A stretch of 64,000 nucleotides of DNA, from the NCBI GenBank assembly GCA_035578905.1, contig JAQJVL010000126.1:952987-1016986 (forward strand). Direction: 5' to 3'. A program made the translations under genes and the position numbers. The notes under the pieces are model-generated. The model had not been told where the DNA came from, did no database searches, and was given only the letters and a program-made list of their open reading frames with translations. Shown here one piece after another: positions 50,194 through 61,262 of this stretch. Source of the stretch: Stictocephala bisonia. Taxonomy: Eukaryota; Arthropoda; Insecta; Hemiptera; Membracidae. Every line of letters begins with the position of its first letter. Within the stretch, counting starts at the first letter, position 1.

Positions 50194-50459
50194 GCTACAA
50201 CAACAAAGAATTGAGTTTTGTGTAAAATTAATTTTAAGTTCATCAATTATTTTAACTCTATTATTATTATTTATGTTAACTTAGTAATCATCTCAATTTC
50301 TATACCTACAAAATTATATGAAATTACAAACAATAAATTAAATGCAAACCAAAATGTAATACATTCATAGTTATTGGTACTATAGAACGTATATATGCTT
50401 GGTTATCCACAAAGATATGTTAAAATACAATAATCACCTTTCATATAATCTAAAATTTT

Positions 50460-51200
50460 CTAAAAATAGGCAGAAAGAAAGGTCGACTCGCAACCCGACG
50501 GCGTTAATTCTTAACCTTTAGGAAATATCTTAGAAAGGGGGATATGTCAAGAGGGCAAATTAATGACGATCAGAGATAAAAACAGAGAAAAAGACAAACG
50601 AGGATGAGCGAGTGGGGGGGGGGGGTGGAGGCTCGATATTTCACAGCTCACTCACACAATGCCGCCGGGTTTAAATAGGCTATTAGTATTTCTATGCAAA
50701 ATTCTCGAACAAAAACTGCCTACCCTTGCGATTATTAAGATTAGACAATTATTTTCTCTTAAAGAGGGAGATGTGGAGATAGCGGGGAGAGGGTGTTGTC
50801 TCCCAACGCCTTGGAGACGGTGCGAGTTAAAAATGTCGTTTGATACAAAGGCCATTTAAGGAATTGACGAACCTCCATTCTTCTTTCGATTATTCGCCTC
50901 ACCTTAAGTGTAATTAATGTAGGGAAACCGAGTGCTGAAATTGTTTACGAAAAATACCGACGACAAAAAGGCCAACTATTTCCAACAAAGACTTGACTTA
51001 AAAGTTTACCGGTAAACTTTGTTATCGAAAAATGTGGGGAGATCCGTGTTAAAGTAGGAAAGTAAGCGAGAGCAAAGTTGCGCGGATAAAATGTGTACTC
51101 TTATAGATTAGTGGAGCGTCTTGTGTTGGGGGGGGGGGGAGGGAGGGGGTTCCCCCACATTCACAACACTTCTCACCTTTAGAGCGTCTCCACTGCACTA
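50460..51200. other. Largest complex GC-richer island, CNE-like
   Basis: About 740 bp of non-repetitive sequence with ggtcgactcgcaacccgacg, ctcccaacgccttggagacg and two G runs (11 G near 50612 and a g-run ending gggagggaggggg at 51128-51150). It holds the 20-bp palindrome annotated separately. Overlapping open frames of about 66 codons on both strands (50652-50859) show no recognisable domain. Confidence 0.4.
51001..51020. promoter_or_regulatory. Perfect 20-bp palindrome with paired forkhead-like sites
   Basis: aaagtttaccggtaaacttt is its own reverse complement and contains two inverted gtaaac words, the core of forkhead binding sites, around accggt. It sits inside the island at 50460-51200. 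Function is inferred from motif only. Confidence 0.4.
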
Positions 51201-51438
51201 GTGATTTGTGGTCGTCCCAAAATACATCGTGATATTGAATACAAACCCATCCGCTTAATTTCTTATGAACTGATTGTTTAATGGAGAACGATATTAAAGA
51301 TCAAATAGTTTATTATACTAAAAGAATAATTGACTCAAATAATTTAACAATATAACGTTTATCTACTATTTATTATTTATTCTAGAATATTTTTAAAAAT
51401 TATTTTGATTGTTATTATTACAAGATTAAAAGAATGAT

Positions 51439-51442
<4 letters not shown>

Positions 51443-51473
<31 letters not shown>

Positions 51474-51690
51474 AAAGTCCGGTATTTATTCTTCTTGATA
51501 ATCTGTCTATCTCACACATTGATATATGCGGAGGACTTATTTAGACGAGTGAGAGGGTGAACCAGGACAGTGAAAGGCAAACTTACTTTTAAAATCGTCT
51601 AGTCAAGACCAGATTCGAACCTGCGCTGTATACAACTCAGGCTCAAGTCCTGACGTCCAAGACCGCTCGGCCAACAGTTCTCCCAAACTC
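51443..51690 (-). repeat. tRNA-derived SINE (family B), minus strand
   Basis: On the minus strand the head reads ttggccgagcggtcttggac (A box tggccgagcgg, 51663-51673), then an anticodon-arm-like tcagg-acttgag-cctga, then gcaggttcgaatctgg (B box, 51611-51621). This is the layout of a class II tRNA such as tRNA-Leu. The acceptor strands do not pair, so it is not a functional tRNA. About 130 bp of unrelated body follows and ends in a 29-base run that is T on this strand (A at 51443-51471 on +). Confidence 0.65.
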
Positions 51691-52335
51691 TAATACCTTA
51701 CATATATTTGTACATAATGTTAAAAAAATAAGAACATAATGAACTTTATTTTATTGACAAATAATATACAGTCTAACATCAAATAAAATAAAATAATTTT
51801 TAAAATGTTGATGAGAACAGCTCGACACGTAGTGGATTTTTATAGTATTACTAAGCACAATTAATTACTATATGACCAAGAAAGTATGTTTTTCTGAAAT
51901 TGTCGAATACTTTCCATTTATATATGTTATGAATGTTTATGGTGCACTTTAATGTATAATCTAAAAACTAAAATGCAAGATTCAAATAAAAATTTGAATG
52001 TAAATTTATCTAGGCGTAACTTGAGAACGTTCGTTTCTATGTTGTGTTTTTATTAAATACATGGGGAATAATCTACTTTTATCTGCACAGGAATATATAG
52101 ATTGGATAATTTGTGGTATAAAATGTGGAACACATACTATACATTTCCAGTAACGCAAAAATAGCGGTTTGTGTAAAAGTTTGTAAAAATATGACAGAGT
52201 GTAAAATGCGACAGCGAAATTCACTAATCATATTTTTTATACTTACTAAAAATAAATCTAATTTGTTTAAATATGAATCAGTAACATCTAAAAACCATAA
52301 AAGAATTTAAACAGTAAAAAGTCAACTAAGCTTAA
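51691..52335. other. AT-rich spacer, no gene seen
   Basis: No supported gene. Opposing open frames of 60-72 codons near 52006-52310 have no recognisable motif. Confidence 0.45.
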
Positions 52336-52871
52336 TAATTAAAGTAGTCATTTCGTACTAAGTCACACTTTCAATATTAAAGTAGACATTTCGTACTAAG
52401 TCACACTTTCAATATTAAAGTAGACATTTCGTACTAAGTCACACTTTCAATATTAAAGTAGACATTTCGTACTAAGTCACACTTTCAATATTAAAGTAGA
52501 CATTTCGTACTAAGTCACACTTTCAATATTAAAGTAGACATTTCGTACTAAGTCACACTTTCAATATTAAAGTAGACATTTCGTACTAAGTCACACTTTC
52601 AATATTAAAGTAGACATTTCGTACTAAGTCACACTTTCAATATTAAAGTAGACATTTCGTACTAAGTCACACTTTCAATATTAAAGTAGACATTTCGTAC
52701 TAAGTCACACTTTCAATATTAAAGTAGACATTTCGTACTAAGTCACACTTTCAATATTAAAGTAGACATTTCGTACTAAGTCACACTTTCAATATTAAAG
52801 TAGACATTTCGTACTAAGTCACACTTTCAATATTAAAGTAGACATTTCGTACTAAGTCACACATTCAATAT
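52336..52871. repeat. 38-bp minisatellite array (array 12)
   Basis: About 14 units of 38 bp (attaaagtagacatttcgta then ctaagtcacactttcaat). All but the edge units appear identical, making it with array 10 the most homogeneous array here. Confidence 0.98.
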
Positions 52872-54354
52872 TTTCACACTTATAAACTTTTCTTTTCGTA
52901 TACATGAAACTATTACCCAAGAGTGTAATACTGCCCAATATAATGGCAGTGAAAGGAGAATAGCCACCGTCCACTTCTTTATTTCGAGTGACCTCAAGCG
53001 ACTTTTACCATCTACGATTACTGTCAATATTAGCTTGGATATTGGGGACACAAAAATTGACAATCAAGGGCGTGGAACTATGTGTTTTGTACAATAGTTA
53101 ATGCTTTATGTATCCCTCCACGCTAACTGATGTGAAAATGAATGAAAACACTCACTCTATAAAAATAATAAAAAAGTACAGAATCTACTAAACGAGTCTT
53201 TTGTTATAAAGATTCTTTTCTTGATATTTTAAGTAAGTTCTTATCAACTAAGTAATAATTTGAAATTTGCCAAGTTGAATTTGGTAATTAAGATAAAGAG
53301 GGTGTTTTATATATAAAAGAGAAATATGATAAGAAACATGTGAACACTTTAATTAAACAATAAATCAATACTTTAAGTACATTTTAATTTGCAGTCTGAC
53401 ATTTTATAAAAACAATATATTTGTTGCTTTAATTTAATTGGCATATTTTTGGAAATGCAGAAACTTACATGCTGACAATTTTATCAAAATAATTTACATA
53501 AACTAAATAATTATGCAATCATAATCATTTGATACTGGTACGTTTTTAAGACCGTTAAGTTCAAGAGAAGTGATTCACCCATCAAAGAGGCGAGTCGTTA
53601 TAATTGTTAATATTTAACTTTGATTGTTAAAAATTATTTATTGATATACTCGATCGCCTAAAACAGCCGCTTAATTTTAAAGATCTTACTTTATTATTGG
53701 TATTTTGCAAGGGCCATTTGAGTTCAAATACAGTAGTTGATGAACATGTAGTTGATCGATGGAATCAAACTAAAGGCATTCTACAATACATAATCTAATC
53801 AATAGGATAGTCAAGTCCATGATAGAAGGAAAACAAATTAATAATCTACACCGTCAATAATGGATTTTATTGTAATAATTATAATGGTTGTAAAATAGCC
53901 ATCAATTACTGGAAAGCAATGGTTATTATTTTTCCAGGTATAAACAATGTTCATATATTAGTTGTCAAAGATGGAAATAAATAAACCCTTATTTTTATGG
54001 TAGGCCAGGTTAAGTTAGGTTATGTACATCAGTATACGTTTACGCAGACGAGCGTAGGTTGGAGGTGAAGGCCCGAAAACACGATCCTAAACGTGTGTAA
54101 ACTTAATATACATGTTTGAGTACTGCACACTCCCTTGCAAATATCAGGCTTCTATAGAAAACGGCATTTTTGAAAAGTCGCAGTGATCATAAGCAAAAAA
54201 GGCTTCCTACTAAATACAATGCTGTAAGATAATAAAAACGAATAACCAGTTTAACATAAACCGATGCCAAAACCGTAATGCTGGAACCGATTAAACTTAG
54301 AAACGTAGAGTATTTAAGATTAGCGGTTACAATACAAAGTTAATGGCTGCCATA
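52872..54354. other. AT-rich spacer, no gene seen
   Basis: No supported gene. A small complex patch lies at 54000-54110 around taggccaggttaagttaggt. Confidence 0.45.
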
Positions 54355-54990
54355 CAGATGTCCCGCCAGTTTTTACTGAGAGCCACACTTAAGATAAGAA
54401 GAGGCGCCAGCCAAAGCTGTTATCCACTGTAGTCAGGGTAATAGGGCAGAAAGGTTCGGGGGAAGGATAGAGGAATGTAGCTGAGATTAATAATGTAGCC
54501 CGTTCATTCTGAAACGGCGCGCATTAAAACAACAAATGCGAAGCGATATTTCTTCGTATAAAAGGAAAGACTGGCAGTATAATTTATAAAATATCTAGAT
54601 AACATGAGACAAAGGAATGACCGACATAGTTGCTCAACGAGGGCGCAGTCGCTCCAGTTTTATATTCTATATTATAAGACGGGGAAAAGAAAGCAATAAA
54701 AAGAGCTCCGCCGAGAGCGCCAGAATGCCCCGTCTCTTCCTTCCCCTCATTTTATTTCCCTTTGTTCTTTTTTAACGTCTGGAAATTGCCACCCTTCCCT
54801 TCTTGCCAAATATAAAGTAATACGCAACTTTTCTTTTTATCGCCCTTCTCTTCCCCGGGAAACTTTATAGGCTTATTTTGTTACGTCGATAGCGGGCTTG
54901 TTTTTACACATGCCTGGCCATAACCACATTTTGGCATTCATTTTGTCATCTGTCATTGGTCACTTGTAAAGCAGTGTGGTTAATAAACTT
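54355..54990. other. Complex GC-richer island, CNE-like
   Basis: Non-repetitive, with ctccgccgagagcgccagaa, cccttctcttccccgggaaa and gttacgtcgatagcgggctt. Strong purine/pyrimidine skews. No coding frame stands out. Confidence 0.35.
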
Positions 54991-55170
54991 ACCATCCCTT
55001 GACTCTAGGGTTTGAATTAATCCCAAAGTTTGTGGTAGTGTTGGGATCTGTTACTCAAAGACCTAACCGATTCTCATACTTGTAGCTTGATCTTATTGTA
55101 GATTTAGAACTAATTAATTTTGAATAAGCAAGTTCGGTTTATTATGTTTAATCATATTAATTTTATTATT

Positions 55171-55555
55171 TGGGGACAACGTTTTTTGGGGATTGTAAGT
55201 GATAGGTTATGTTGACTGTCCTTAATACTGACATAGTGTCCTCTCAATGGTTACAATCGACATTGACACTACTAGAGGAGATCTGGGGTGCGTGTTGGGT
55301 GGTAGTCTGAGTATGGATGTTCTAGGAAAGAGAACCGAGTACCAAGCGTGTCAACTACTTGGAAATCAGACGAATACAACTGGGCTCGAATTCTACGTTA
55401 AGCTGTAGGTCCCTTAGTTACCCTGGATATTGGGCTATTATTAATGGCTTTACTAAGGTACAGTCAACCTTATTTAGTTACAATGACTACAGTCATTCAT
55501 CTACACTAATCACATTCACTTGTTCCTCTTATTTGTCCTCATCTTGAAGATCTTC
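55171..55555 (+). repeat. SINE family A, copy 2 (head truncated)
   Basis: Aligns with copy 1 from tggggacaacg onward: gattgtaagtgataggtta, tcctctcaatggtta, acactactagaggagatctg, ttctacgttaagctgtaggt and ggtacagtcaaccttattta. It is more diverged than the other copies and lacks the A-box part of the head. Confidence 0.7.
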
Positions 55556-55879
55556 ATCTTATCAATGAAAAATCAAACTTTTTAATTAAAAAATTTGTAA
55601 ACATATACTTAAAAACTATAATAACTTTAAATACAGTATTTAATACAAATATTATAGTTAGTTATCTAAAAATATACCACGAAACCACAAATCTAAGATT
55701 GAAATTGCAAGCGTACTGTCGTACTGTATCGTTATTGTTCTAAGTTTGGGAAAAATCACGTAACACAAATTAAATTTAGTTATAAATATTTGAAAAAAAA
55801 AAAAAACTGTATCTTATTTTATGTATGTATTAAATGTACAAATATTAATACTGTATACCACGTTTACATTCCTCACACT
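55556..55879. other. AT-rich spacer
   Basis: No gene seen. Includes a 13-base A run near 55793. Confidence 0.4.
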
Positions 55880-56890
55880 AGTGGGATGTAATTAAGATTT
55901 TATAGAACTTATACAAATCCTAAGAACGCTCACTACGTGCTCACAAAAAGTAATGAAGTTGAACAAGTCAGGACAGTCAAGGTCATTCACTAAACACGTC
56001 TTATAAAAATCCACCAAGACTAGAGTATCCGCAATGTCCCCTCTGTTATCGAGAGAGTTGCAGTTTCTGGAGAACTGCTAAACATCCACAAGAACTGTGT
56101 AATGATTATAACCATATACTGTAACTTATAACTATGAGGACGAACAACCTCAAATTCTCCTCAGATGAAGGAAAGGGGACCGTTTCATAGTGCCATACTC
56201 CATTACTGGAACTATCGCACTATGTTGATGTTTCAGTGAACTGTTTATGTTTTATACACACTAACATAAATACCGTGAAGAGGCGTTTGGGTTGTGAGCG
56301 AGTGTAAAGAAGGAGGATGAATGGTTATTGTAGTAGTAGTCTCCACCACTAACTACACTGGACGATCAGTAATCAATACCGCTGAGGTACCTACCGTTTA
56401 TTATGAAGCCTGAATCACGTATTTTTATTGCGGCTAAATGAATGCAAAATGTTCACTGGACGTGCTTAAGTGTGGTTGCAAAATCTCCACCTTCTAACGT
56501 GAACACCATAGACTTCGATCACCTAGTAGATGAGCAACATAATTAAGCCTCAGATCAGGTTTAGCTGATATCACGTTCTCTTCATGAGTATTTACCCAGA
56601 TTTAAGAACGATTCCCAAAAGTAACAGTTGTCCTTGCTTTGATTTTACTGGAATGTGACCTGCACCATCGTTTATTTTCCAAGAGACTCAGTTAGAGGTT
56701 TTGACAGACTTGATTGGAGAGCTCCAAGACTTTATGAACCAGGCACCCTACAGATTGTTCACTAAACTGAGAAATAATAAAGATCCTAAGCTAAATATTG
56801 AGCTCGTAATCCTGCTCCTTAAAAATTTACTGAAAGAGTGCATCCCATATGTAGGATTTAGCTTAATCTATGTGATTTCTACCTAAACCA
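55880..56890. other. Complex unidentified segment, possible decayed gene or element
   Basis: About 1 kb that is less AT-rich and less repetitive than its surroundings. Its longest + frame (56701-56886, containing TDLIGELQDFMNQAPYRLFT) uses a TTG start and has no domain I recognise. Could be an old transposon or pseudogene body. Confidence 0.25.
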
Positions 56891-57256
56891 TGGATTTTAA
56901 ACCTAATTACTAAACATTTGTGATTAATAGTTTCAATGTACTCTGGGAAATTAATATAATAAATAGTACGACTTATAGAATAATAATATGTATGCTATGT
57001 AGCTAATTAGAACCACCTATATTATCTATGATTACTATCAAATGTAATAGAAAAATATCAAGCATTAGATCTGTTGTTTTCCGGGTTCATATCTCTTTCA
57101 CATGTTTGGGCATAAAATCAGTGTAATTTTAATTGTATTCGTATTAAGATGTGTATATTTGTGACAAAATCTTGTGTTTTTTGTTGATATAGTATCTACA
57201 TTGATTAAATGTACGACACTGAAACGGCCGTCGTACATACACCCATACACCCGCCC

Positions 57257-57516
57257 ATCCATACACGTACAGTGGTATTGACCCACCCTCCCACTCATAC
57301 GTACAGTGGTATTGACCCACTCGCCCACCCATACACGTACAGTGGTACTGGCCCACCTATACACGTACAGTGGTACTGGCCCACCCATTCACGTACAGTG
57401 GTACTGGCCCACCCATACGTACAGTGGTACTGGCCCACCCATACACGTACAGTGGTACTGGCCCACCCATTCACGTACAGTGGTACTGGCCCACCCATAC
57501 GTACAGTGGTATTGGT
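57257..57516. repeat. 26-28-bp minisatellite array (array 13)
   Basis: About nine units of cccacccatacacgtacagt plus ggtactgg, in 28-bp and 26-bp forms. Followed directly by an AT microsatellite at 57526-57545. Stop-free frames on both strands are by-products. A single related monomer lies at 63713-63743. Confidence 0.95.
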
Positions 57517-57545
57517 ACTTATGGTTATATATATATATATATATA

Positions 57546-58659
57546 AATAACCGTTCAACACATATCATTCAAAATTGTAATTGGCATATATTTTCCTGTA
57601 TATTTCATGTAAATGAATATAAATCATGAGATTACATGCTTGTGCAACGTTTCCATATAAATTCATGCTTGGAATCAGTTCACAAGTAATGTCAGGTAAA
57701 TGTAACACGGGAGTTTATATTCAAGCAAGGTTTCTAAATGTTGCGGCATGAGAATATAGCCTATATGTGTTTGATATGTTTGAGTAAGTTGGCATGAAAA
57801 TGTTTGATTATAGTATTTACTTACATAATTTTTACATAGGGGAAAATGATTGAGAGTGGTGGATGATAATTACAAATACTACTCTCTTGTTTGAACATGG
57901 TGAAGTGTTCTTAACCACCAACATTCCAATGACAAAGTTATAAAACGGATTATATCATCAATTTTTAATAATTTCGTCCGAATATAATATCTAATATGTG
58001 AACATTGTTGTTGTAATATTTACAATTTCTTTACTACAATAATACTCGTTGCCTTCACACACTTTGACTTAACTCTGTATGTGTGATGAAGGCTATCTTT
58101 TGTGTTTACTAAATCTTTATTTATGACCATTTAAATAAAATACCTATACAGTACTTACATCAGATGTTTCCTTGAATAAACAATGGGATTTAATTAAAAT
58201 TAGTTAAAAATAGAGATTTTTAACAACCACGCAATTTTTAATACTGGCGGTTTAAAACATTTAATCATAAACACGAATTTCAATAAATTAAGGGCAACAT
58301 TTCTCATCCAATAAAATAAATTGGATTAACTGCTCCATAAAAATTATTCACTAGATATCCATTAATCTACAAAGGAGGAATTTACTTATAAAAATCAGAT
58401 ACTGTTTTAATTATACCACATTAATATTATTGGACGATTAGAAAAGTGCCATTCATTTTATACACACATATATCGTTCAAAGTAAAATAATCAAGATAAA
58501 TAGTGCCTTAATATTTATCCAAATAAACGTACGTCTAGACTTGTAAAAGTACTTAGAAACGTATGATGGTATGTAATTTATTATTCATAAGTATATTTTT
58601 TTAAGGAACAATAACAAAAATTCAAATGCCATATAAACACAAAGCAGCGTTTTGTGAGA
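57546..58659. other. AT-rich spacer, no gene seen
   Basis: No supported gene or repeat. Confidence 0.45.
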
Positions 58660-59000
58660 AGGAGGTCCAGAGTTGAGAGAAATAACAACGGGAATACTGG
58701 AGAGTTTTTGATGCAAAACAAAGCTCCAGCATCTTTCATTTCAGTTTATTAATGCCGTTTCATTTCCATAAATAAAGAGAAACTAATAAAAAAGAGGGGA
58801 AGAAACAGAGGCGAGTTGGAGAAATTGACTCGATTCAAAGAGAGCGGGGTGAGGAGGGTGGAAAATGAGATGGGAGGGGAGGAAAAAATAATTATCTTAC
58901 ATTTCTAAGAGAATAACAGCAAATGTAAGGGAGTCACCGACAGTAATGGCTGGGCACTCAGAAGCGGGGGGGGGGGGGGAATGGAATGGAAAACCTCTTC
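58660..59000. other. Complex purine-rich island, CNE-like
   Basis: Purine-rich stretch (gagagcggggtgaggagggt, gagatgggaggggaggaaaa) ending in a run of 13 G at about 58966-58979. Could form G-quadruplexes. No coding frame stands out. Confidence 0.35.
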
Positions 59001-59221
59001 CTCTTGTCTAACAAGAAAATACAAAATGACAATGGAAAAATGTACTATAGTTAACATTATTGTAATATAAATAATTATGAATGGACATTACGTTTAAAAA
59101 GGAGTTCGTGGAAAGTTATGCTGCGTGTAGCTTTAATACGAGGAATGATCAGTGCCTACCTCAACCCTACTGACTCACGCACGCGTCACCGCCAGCCACC
59201 CCATGCCTCTTGATCTTACTT

Positions 59222-60041
59222 ACGTTACCCTCACGTGGGTATTTCCCACATCGTGACGTTGCGGCACTAACACAAGACATCACAGATAAAAGACACATTG
59301 TTACCCTCACGTGGGCATTTCCTACATCGTGACGTTGCGGCACTGACATAAGACATCACAGATAAAAGACACATTGTTACCCTCACTTGGGCATTTCCTA
59401 CATCGTGACGTTGCGGCACTGACATAAGACATCACAGATAAAAGATACATTGTTACCCTCACTTGGGCATTTCCTACATCGTGACGTTGCGGCACTGACA
59501 TAAGACATCACAGATAAAAGACACATTGTTACCCTCACGCGGGCATTTCCTACATCGTGACGTTGCGGCACTGACATAAAACATCACAGATAAAAGACAC
59601 ATTGATACCCTCACTTGGGCATTTCCCACATCGTGACGTTGCGGCACTGACATAAGACATCACAGATAAAAGACACATTGTTACCCTCACGCGGGCATTT
59701 CCCACATCGTGACGTTGCGGCACTGACATAAGACATCACAGATAAAAGACACATTGTTACCCTCACTTGGGCATTTCCCACATCGTGACGTTGCGGCACT
59801 GACATAAGACATCACAGATAAAAGACACATTGTTACCCTCACGCGGGCATTTCCTACATCGTGACGTTGTGGCACTGACATAAGACATCACAGATAAAAG
59901 ACACATTGTTACCCTCACGCGGGCATTTCCTACATCGTGACGTTGCGGCACTGACATAAGACATCACAGATAAAAGACACATTGTTACCCTCACGCGGGC
60001 ATTTCCTACATCGTGACGTTGCGGCACTGACATAAGACATC
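59222..60041. repeat. 76-bp minisatellite array (array 14)
   Basis: About 10.8 units of 76 bp: ttaccctcacgtgggcattt, cctacatcgtgacgttgcgg and cactgacataagacatcaca followed by gataaaagacacattg. The tcac[gt][tc]ggg position varies between units (gtgg, ttgg, gcgg). Minus-strand open frames of 64 codons recur every 76 bp and are repeat by-products. Confidence 0.98.
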
Positions 60042-60699
60042 ATACACATAAAATATGTATTGTTATACTAATGTAGGTACACCGTACAGCATTTGTCTGT
60101 ACTTAATAAATTAATATGACTATAACGAAGTAAGTACGACAGAACCTCGCCATTTTAACACTCAAACTTCAACACCTGGTGACGTTTAGGTCGTGGTTTA
60201 GGACGGTGCAAATCAATGAAATAACAATTTCAAAGTGAATAACAGTTAATTATTACCAATTGTTTCGACATTTAGTTACTGTACCTTGTAAGAAATGGTA
60301 CTGTTTATAGTTTAAAAATAACGTTCTGTAACTCCGCATCAATTCAGTAGGACATACAAAGTTGTTACATCAATACATAGCTTGTTTTTAGTTCGATTCA
60401 ATTTGTAACTTTTCTTAATCCTAAAAGAGTATCATCTCTGATAAATATATACATTTTTTACATTCATTTACCATACATTCCCTATAGTAAAACATGTCGA
60501 CAACCCCGAAGTCCACTGTGCCAAACTATCAAGGTTTTACTTATTGGAATTACATAATTCCTCAGGAGTAATAAGACTTTATTAGATGGGGTAACTAACC
60601 AATGGCCATGTTTTACTGGATACGCCGAGTATAAAGTACTTCCCACTCATCTGCCACACCGATGTTCCTGATTCCGTCTCAGTTATCGGCTGGCTAAGC
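60042..60699. other. AT-rich spacer, no gene seen
   Basis: No supported gene or repeat. Confidence 0.45.
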
Positions 60700-60990
60700 A
60701 CGATCCCCAAGGAACCTTAAGTCAATAATGGAGAGCCCGTCAGACGTTCCCCCTGTTTTTTACGGAAGGGGTGGCTTCTTCCCACTGTAATTTCTCTTTT
60801 TCCATTTTTCATCTTCGTCTTGATTTCGTTTCTCCCCTCGCCGATTTTCTCATTTGCTTGCCTTCCCCCGAGCGTCGCGAAAGTACTGGACGGGAAGAAA
60901 TGATGCCCCCCCCCCGACAGTTAGTCAATTCCATTCCGCTTGCAGTTTGAGAAAGAATGCCATTTGTTTGTGGACGTGACCAAGATGCTG
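60700..60990. other. Complex GC-richer island, CNE-like
   Basis: Contains ccccgagcgtcgcgaaagta and a run of 10 C at 60906-60915. A 65-codon minus-strand open frame covers it without a recognised domain. Confidence 0.35.
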
Positions 60991-61124
60991 AGTGGTACTT
61001 CAACATGATTGTATGCCGTTTTAAGATTTAACCAGTTGCATTGGACAAACTGCTAATGAAGGCCCAGACTTTTAATTCAAAACACCTACAATAAGTAAAA
61101 GAAATAAAACTTCACTCATCAGTT

Positions 61125-61262
61125 TACATGGGCCTGCAGGCCTGTGCGTGAATTTTCTTTAAAGAGTACTGACCAGAGCTCAGTGGGAGTTCGAAACTTG
61201 GAACTTAAGCCCCCCCCCCCACTCCGCAATCCACTGTCTTAGTCACTAAGCCATCCATCTGG
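61125..61262 (-). repeat. tRNA-like SINE fragment (family C), minus strand
   Basis: On the minus strand: gatggcttagtgactaagac (A-box-like, 61241-61253), then a ten-base G run, then aagtttcgaactcccac (B-box-like, 61185-61197), then ctctggtcagtactctttaa. The spacing suits a tRNA-derived promoter, but no tRNA fold is complete. It differs from families A and B. Confidence 0.45.

Noticed and set aside
51590..51690. Functional tRNA-Leu gene on the minus strand
   Set aside because: The boxes are good, but the acceptor arms do not pair, position 33 is not T and the T stem is imperfect. A tRNA-derived SINE fits better.
57098..57629. Overlapping open frames on both strands at array 13
   Set aside because: Created by the short repeat unit. 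Frames on both strands cannot all be real and none extends into unique coding sequence.
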